A DNA stretch of 64,000 bases from Bugula neritina (Eukaryota > Bryozoa > Gymnolaemata > Cheilostomatida > Bugulidae). How positions within the stretch are numbered: the stretch's first letter is position 1; the number at the start of each line of letters is the position of its first letter. The notes beneath the pieces were generated by a model. It was not told where the DNA came from, made no database searches, and was given only the letters and a program-made list of their open reading frames with translations. Positions 58,304 to 64,000 of this stretch are shown one piece after another. Both the position numbers and the translations under genes were made by a program. The stretch covers positions 19,880,628 through 19,944,627 of the forward strand of contig OZ037767.1 in assembly GCA_964035545.1 (NCBI GenBank), in the 5' to 3' direction.

Positions 58304-61300
58304 ATCATTCCAGCCACCGGGTCATTTGCTAAGTTGAGTTGCTTCACAGGTTCTTCTGCTTGCAGAGTAGCTGTCAGTTTTTACAGGATAAACACATGTT
58401 TTGTCATATGAGCATTACTTTATAGATTATATTATCACCGGCTTTCCATGGATCGATCCCAGTGAGATCGATCTGAGAAATGTGCTCAGATCGATCATTT
58501 TTCCATCGATCTATCGATCTTTCGTAGTTGCCTCCTCTTGAGTGAATAAATTTTTTAAGGGTAATTTTTTCACTCACTTGAGTGATTAAAGCTACTTAGA
58601 TTAGAAAACAAGATTTTTGTAGTCTAGAAATTAACGCCAGCTATAAACTATACGAAGCAAAGCTCTTAGTGTGAAGTAATTTGGCCAATTAAAGATAATT
58701 AATTTTAATTCTTTAGCTTGGTAGCTTATATAAGATTAATAGCTGTCTTGCAGATCATTCATAAACTTAGAGGATTGTTAGGCTTGAAACTATGCACTAA
58801 ATAACTAATGAAAGTAAGTTTTACTAGTCATTTAAATTCCATTTAAATGCTCCCATTTTTGGTACCTTCTACCATCTATAATTTTACATAATTGAGTTTT
58901 CTCCATCATAGTAATGAAAGTCAATGTTTTGCTATTTGAAAATGTGGCTATCGTAATTATTAAGTACTTTGCTTAGTAATTATCAATAAGTTATTATTTT
59001 TATTAGCAGACAACATTATAGCGCACAGTCTTTTTCTACTTCTCAGATCGATCTGGCGTCTTTGCATGGTCTTATTGACATGAGATCGATCTGAGTTTGA
59101 GCGCCACAGACCGACCAGCTCAGATCGACGGAGATCGATCTCTGGCGTCTTTCCATGGATCGATCTCGCTGAGATCGGTCTATGGAAAGCCAGTGACTGG
59201 ATCTCCAGTGAGGTTGAATGCTACACATAGAAATAAATGAGCCAAACATAAAAATTCAGTTTATAAATGCTTGCATATACCAGCTCTTAATTTCTGTTTG
59301 AGATAAGCTCATGATTTATAGGCTTTTAGATAGACTTTGTAAATTTGCATATCATATACTTATAAGATACACCTATAATATATACACCTATAAGATATAC
59401 CTATAATATATACACCTATAATATATATACCTATAATATATACCTATAAGATATACACCTATAAGATATACCTATAACATATACCTATAATATAATATAT
59501 TATAGGTGTATTATAGGTATATATTATAGGTATATTATATGCAAATTTACAAATATATGTACATATATATACATGTACATATATTTATATATATGTATAT
59601 GTATATATATTTGACTTTTATATAACATTAAAAAACATCCATACGGAGATTAGGAGTATACCACATTTATTAGACATTAGAGACTTCACCATGCGTCTAT
59701 ATATGGAATTGGTGAACTTTAAGTAGTTTATATTATAACCTGCTAACATATAAAGTTTGTAATAGTTTTTGGTATCTACAGAACAACGTTGCATACATAT
59801 GCAGTCACGCCCCCATCGTTTTCCAATGATGTAAAACAACCCTGTGAGTGACTATTCCTTTGTGATAGCACTTTACTAAACTATATTAAAAGATCTTTTC
59901 AGAAAAAGACAAACTGCAATGTTTATATTAATACAGTAAAAGCAACATGTGACGACTTATTTTCCCACAGCTGTATATTTTATTTCATTAATTAAGCTAT
60001 GCTATGTTTCAGTATGATTTTATCATTCAAATTTTAAGGACGGTTTTTAAACTCTTATAATTAATATCATTACAAATTTGAGGCGTGCTTTTTCTGCAAT
60101 GCATAATATATAACTTATACATCTTCTAGAAAACACATTTAGTTTTATGGAACCTAATCCTGAAATCTCTCAAGTTTTCTAAAGATGTGGTGGAATACTG
60201 AAATATACCAATTTTATTCTGCTCTGAGCTCCATTAACAACCATATTTCCATTTTTTGTTTTCCTTGCTGCAGATTGCCTACACATCCTGCAGTCGAAAG
60301 ATTAATGTGCAGATATTATGCAGGTAATCTGTGCAGTGCCAATTGGAGAGCGGTATTCTGGGTGAAGTTGGTGAGAAAGTGATAGATCATCAGGATATTA
60401 TAATCTCGTACTTAATTTATCCCAAAATAATATACCAATACTCGCAAATGCAGTTGATTTGAAAACAGGCATGTATGAGTTTATGGTGCACCAAAAACGA
60501 TTACATGTTATTTAAGCACTTAAAGAGATTGAATGAAAGCTGTCAACTATACTTTGTATTTAGCAAAACTTAATAGTACTTATAAAATCGTCTGGTTATA
60601 ATACTATGAAAAGATTTCGAATGTAATTTACAGATAAACTTCAAAATTATTGAATATAACTATTTTAAAAGTTTGTGTATAACAATAATATATAAAGATA
60701 TATTACGTTACTGTTTTATCATGTGATTATACAACGCACTGCATACAACGAGCATTTCCTGTTGCTGAAAGTTTCTAGGTCAAGAGTAAAGTTACAAAAA
60801 TTTCATTGGAAAGAAATGCCAGCATTTCTTTGAGGTTAAATCCGTAATAGGAAGTGAGTATCATTAGGTACGGCAACTGGAAGTGACATCATCAACGGGT
60901 GCTGCCTTTTCTACTGCTGTCTCTCTCGCACCTTATCCTAGCCCACAGTTAGACGTCTGGTAGCGCTAGAAAATAGTATAATAAATAATATTAACCAAAT
61001 GACTTAAAAATTGTGTTTTCCTGTATACGCAATAGAATAAGTAGTGTAGAAGAATTGCTTTATGTCATAGCTATACCTGGAAACTTTGGTAGTTGTTGCC
61101 GTTTCATTTCAGGCTGTGAATCTACAAACGAAAGGAATAATTTACAGCACGCTGAGCCAGCACACTTCTACACACTAATGACTATTTCATGAGTTCGTAT
61201 TGTTGTGTGATAGAGTTGACTACACACTCTAGCTTTTCCAAAGTCATGAATCAACCAGTCAATTTGAAGATGCACCAGTCCATGGTACATAGTGGTAACA

Positions 61301-62661
61301 GAAGCCCTATAACTGTGTCAAGGAGCGTCTTATCATGCACTCAGAGCACTTTATAATAATAATAAGTGCCTATTTTTAAATCAGAGCTTTGATTGCAAAA
61401 GATGTGATTAAAGATGAAGCAGGGACATATTTTTAGTGAATGACTAATTCCAAGATGGATTATCTTAATTAACAGAAGCAAAAATTTCCTCAAATGTTTT
61501 ATGTAAAAAGTATTATCTAGCAAATATTATAGCGATTCGATTGTAGATTAAAAACAAATTCTAGTAAATTAAATTAATTTCCTAACGCATTTCCTTTAAA
61601 ACTTGAATTGCTAACATGAAAGGTGATGCTATACCATGGTTATAGTAATAGTCACAATTATATAGCTATATAGTCATAGTCACAGGTATAATTATAGCCA
61701 TAGTTATAGTCATAGTACAAAATTATAGTGTATTCCGTCCTGAAACTAAAACATTAGGCAGTAAGAATAATCTAAAGTCTAATTGAATACTTTTCAAAAA
61801 CTTGAGGCTCATAAAAGTTACAAAAATTTGAATCTCATCTTGTTAGCAACTTACTTAGAGATGGGCGTCGCTGATCTGTGGACAAAGAAACCTCATCTGT
61901 TGGTACGTTGATAGTTATGGTGCCGTCAGGGTTGACGCCCTAAAAGTGAGAGTATAGAAGCTAAATCAAGGCTAAACTCTGGTAGATACTTAAACAGAGA
62001 TACCAAAGTTTTACAATAAATACTCTCTCTTTAGTCTATTATAGGCCTAAACATGTCATGCTCCTATAAGTTTATACGTATATTATAGTACTAATATAGC
62101 ATATGGTAGTAATACAGCATATAGTAGTAACATATAGCGTATAATAGTAATACAGTATACAAAAAGTCTGCTTGGATTAGTATAAAGATTAGTAGAGATA
62201 GCACAACAAAGCGCCCTGATATCTCACAGTCCCCATGACAACTAAGAGTAGATATATCAGGATTAGCGTAATATTTCAACCTGAATTGTATTATACTAAT
62301 CCATGGGATAAGAGCAAACCAAGAACCATACCTTCGCCAACAGTTCCAGCAGTTTACTCAAGTTGAGTTTCACTTGAACCAAAGGTTGGGTAACCGTTTT
62401 TTCATTGGTCGAGATAGGTGATGCCGATGCTACTGCAGAATCTGCTCTTTGTGCTGTAACCACGTCTTGTGTAGTCTGTGCTACTTCTTGTGTGGCCTGT
62501 GCTACTTCTTGTGTGGGCCGTGCTACTTCTTGTGTGGTCTGTGCTACTTCTTGTGTGGGCCGTGCTACTTCTTGTGTGGCCTCAGATGCCTCTATATTGT
62601 GTTGTGGTTCAACTGCTTCAAACCCCTGAGGTATTCTAAGTGTTGAGGCATTAAACCCAAT
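58304..62661 (-). CDS. hypothetical protein with TQEVA heptad repeats, 5' end missing
   Basis: Minus-strand exons 62661-62332, 61939-61855, 61121-61077 and 58370-58304 are consecutive in phase. The first has six tandem copies of a 7-residue unit (TQEVARP / TQEVAQT, the last TQDVV) from a 21-bp repeat, then a hydrophobic helix NLSKLLELLAK. The second reads GVNPDGTITINVPTDEVSLS, the third SQPEMKRQQLPKFP, the fourth TLQAEEPVKQLNLANDPVAG. With the tail-anchored exon 57410-56906 added, the joined frame stays open for 343 codons before the stop. An alternative short last exon (60965-60949, ending ALPDV) also fits. No start exon was found upstream. Function unknown; the composition suggests an extended, repeat-bearing cytosolic protein. 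Confidence 0.45.
58436..59195. mobile_element. TIR element (MITE) with AGATCGATCT-rich ends, copy 2
   Basis: 760 bp, with ends CACCGGCTTTCCATGGATCG and its inverse (CCATAGACCGATC complement at the right end, ...GGAAAGCCAGTG). It aligns end to end with the element at 12868-13656 with scattered substitutions and small indels. No coding capacity. Confidence 0.85.
59345..59600. repeat. TATACCTATAA repeat with inverted TATAGGTATA arm
   Basis: Units of ATATACACCTATAAG run to about 59490. They are followed by their inverse complement (TTATAGGTGTATTATAGGTA) and then TATATGTACATATA alternation. The arms could form a long hairpin. Confidence 0.8.
59601..60940. other. AT-rich intronic or intergenic DNA
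   Basis: No exon I trust. A plus-strand 65-codon frame at 60185-60382 is preceded by an acceptor-like TGCTGCAG but has no family resemblance. Confidence 0.35.
61640..61730. repeat. ATAGTCATAGTTATAG short repeat
   Basis: Degenerate hexamer-based array (TATAGT / CATAGT) in an intron of the TQEVA-repeat gene. Confidence 0.7.
62470..62590 (-). repeat. coding 21-bp minisatellite
   Basis: Six 21-bp units (plus strand GTGCTACTTCTTGTGTGGCC) lie inside the TQEVA exon. The unit length is a multiple of three, so copy-number changes keep the frame. Confidence 0.85.
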
Positions 62662-63752
62662 CTGTTGATAACAAAGATGTTTTCATTTATTTGGTGCTAA
62701 TGCATCAATTATATACAGACCTAATAGGCTATGTATTGGCTGTATTCTCCTCTCACACCCAGCATTCATCTCCACTTGTAGAAGCAGCTGTGAAACCATG
62801 GTTTTACAGCTGCTTTCACAGTGATGACTTGAGTTAACACTGATTGAGAAGATATGAACTCACACTTTCTATAAAGTTGAAGTAGCCATTCACGCAGCTT
62901 GTAATAAACATCACACATTCAAACTGTGTTTTTAATGGTCGGTTTTGGTCAATGCCAGCAACAAATATGTTATGATTTCCAAATCTGCTAATATTAATTA
63001 CTATGTTTTGAAACTAGTTAGAAATCTTTTTAACTTTTGAAAATACTAGAAACTGGTTAGAGAAATAAAATCCTCATACTAACTGGGAGAAAGCTGGTAG
63101 ATGCTGATGATAATAACATGGTAAGTAGAAAGACCCTTGAAAGTACTCCTGCCATATCTGTCTACACTCTGCCAACCTCTGTATGCTGTTTATCTGCTTC
63201 CACACCTTAGCAAAAACCTCCAATCTAAGTTCATTATTTTATCCACAATCTTTTATATATTTCTTATGACATTTTACGGCTCACTAAACCAGCCAGCTAT
63301 GACCCATTCTATTGGTTAGTCAGGTAGTGCCCATTGTGATGGTTTAGCGACATGACATTCGTCACGAGTTATACCAATGAGAGGAAGTCATTGCTGAAGC
63401 ACATATTATAATATATATTCTGGCATTAAATTAACTGAAAGATACAAGCTTTTTCATAAATTTTAGACCCTATCAAACCATAAAACATATTGCTGTACCA
63501 TTTGTTTCTCTTTTGTTTCTAATTCTAAAAGTATAAAATACAGTTAAATGCTATAAATTATTAGTTTTAAAAAACTGGCATAAAATACTCCAAACAAAGG
63601 TGTCTAATAAGAAAAAAATAATTCACTCCTCCCACTGGGGTTGCACCCCTAAAGTATTCACTAACTGAGCAGGGATAGTGCACATGTACTATTTATGAGA
63701 TACTAGCCACAATAGCAGTAAAAAGAAATTTTTTAATACTTTATTACAGTCT
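62662..63752. other. intergenic or 5' region without resolved exons
   Basis: The first exon of the TQEVA-repeat gene should lie here if the gene starts inside the window. One small candidate begins with an ATG near 62798 on the minus strand (MVSQLLLQVEMNAG) but does not fit the phase of the next exon. Confidence 0.3.
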
Positions 63753-64000
63753 CTAAAAAAACCCTTCATTGCTGTTTTCTTTACAAAGCAAACCATGCTG
63801 ATTCTCGCACTCAACCATCACTTCCAAGTCAAATGTAGCAAATGAAATGCTACCATGAATAGGGTGGAAATATTGGTTCGTATATAACAATAAATTCTTC
63901 ACACTAGATGAGACTAAAATAAAGAGAAAGAAATGATGCAATTTCCTATATTATTCGATCCTCACCACTTCCTACCAACTTCTGCCATTCCGCTAAAATC
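63753..64000 (-). CDS. 3' end of an unidentified gene, partial
   Basis: An exon running in from beyond the window edge to 63966 (ILAEWQKLVGS) joins in phase 1 to a last exon 63913-63753 (NLLLYTNQYFHPIHGSISFA) ending in TAG. A minus-strand AATAAA signal follows within about 25 bp of the stop (around 63740). About 65 residues are visible and no domain is recognised. Confidence 0.5.

Noticed and set aside
60185-60382. Plus-strand 65-codon frame after a good acceptor-like TGCTGCAG
   Set aside because: No partner exon with matching phase, no recognised motif, and it lies within a likely intron of a minus-strand gene.

Overview
This is animal nuclear DNA. Genes are split by GT-AG introns, the host sequence is AT-rich, and there are many mini- and microsatellites, a tRNA-derived SINE, TIR DNA elements, a LINE fragment and a complete LTR retrotransposon. 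The genes (SAM methyltransferase, two stomatins, a SHIPPO-repeat protein, two Bcl-2 proteins) are all metazoan-type. I infer an invertebrate, possibly a lophotrochozoan such as a mollusc or bryozoan, but the window does not settle the phylum. I see no tRNA or rRNA genes, operons or CRISPR. All exon models below were built by hand from splice-site consensus and reading-frame phase; every complete model keeps phase through to its stop.

Layout. 0.7-3.8 kb (+): six-exon class I methyltransferase. 5.0-8.0 kb (-): six-exon secreted protein of unknown function, convergent with the first. 8-12.3 kb: mostly non-coding, with a 26-28 bp minisatellite, a GC-rich open island near 10.8 kb and a candidate MITE near 11.55 kb. 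12.4-20.5 kb (-): stomatin/band-7 gene with two phase-compatible first exons. 21.2-22.3 kb: dead hAT element. 23.2-27.8 kb (+): second stomatin gene, head-to-head with the first. 29.1-33.3 kb (-): SHIPPO (STPGR) flagellar-type protein. 33.8-35.7 kb: LINE reverse-transcriptase fragment carrying an exact 266-bp tandem triplication. 37.8-45.3 kb: Ty3/Gypsy element with 305-bp LTRs differing at one site, a 4-bp TSD, a tRNA-Leu primer site, gag, pol and a third zinc-finger ORF. 46.2-51.1 kb (-): two tandem five-exon Bcl-2-family genes. 51.7-55.6 kb (+): small secreted six-cysteine protein, divergent from the Bcl-2 pair. 56.9-62.7 kb (-): exons of a protein with TQEVA repeats and an SR-rich, tail-anchored C-terminal exon; these may be one gene. 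63.75-64 kb (-): 3' end of another gene.

The strongest unusual signals are in the LTR retrotransposon. At the gag-pol overlap there is a G_TTA_AAC heptamer, a 5-nt spacer and an 8-bp GC stem, a textbook layout for -1 frameshifting. A consensus splice donor in gag codon 15 and a strong acceptor before the third ORF are in matching phase, so a zinc-finger protein could be made from a spliced RNA the way env is in retroviruses. Other points: intron-position turnover between the stomatin paralogues, minisatellites at splice junctions in both Bcl-2 genes, a MITE family whose ends are clusters of AGATCGATCT palindromes, and three SINE copies of one family.
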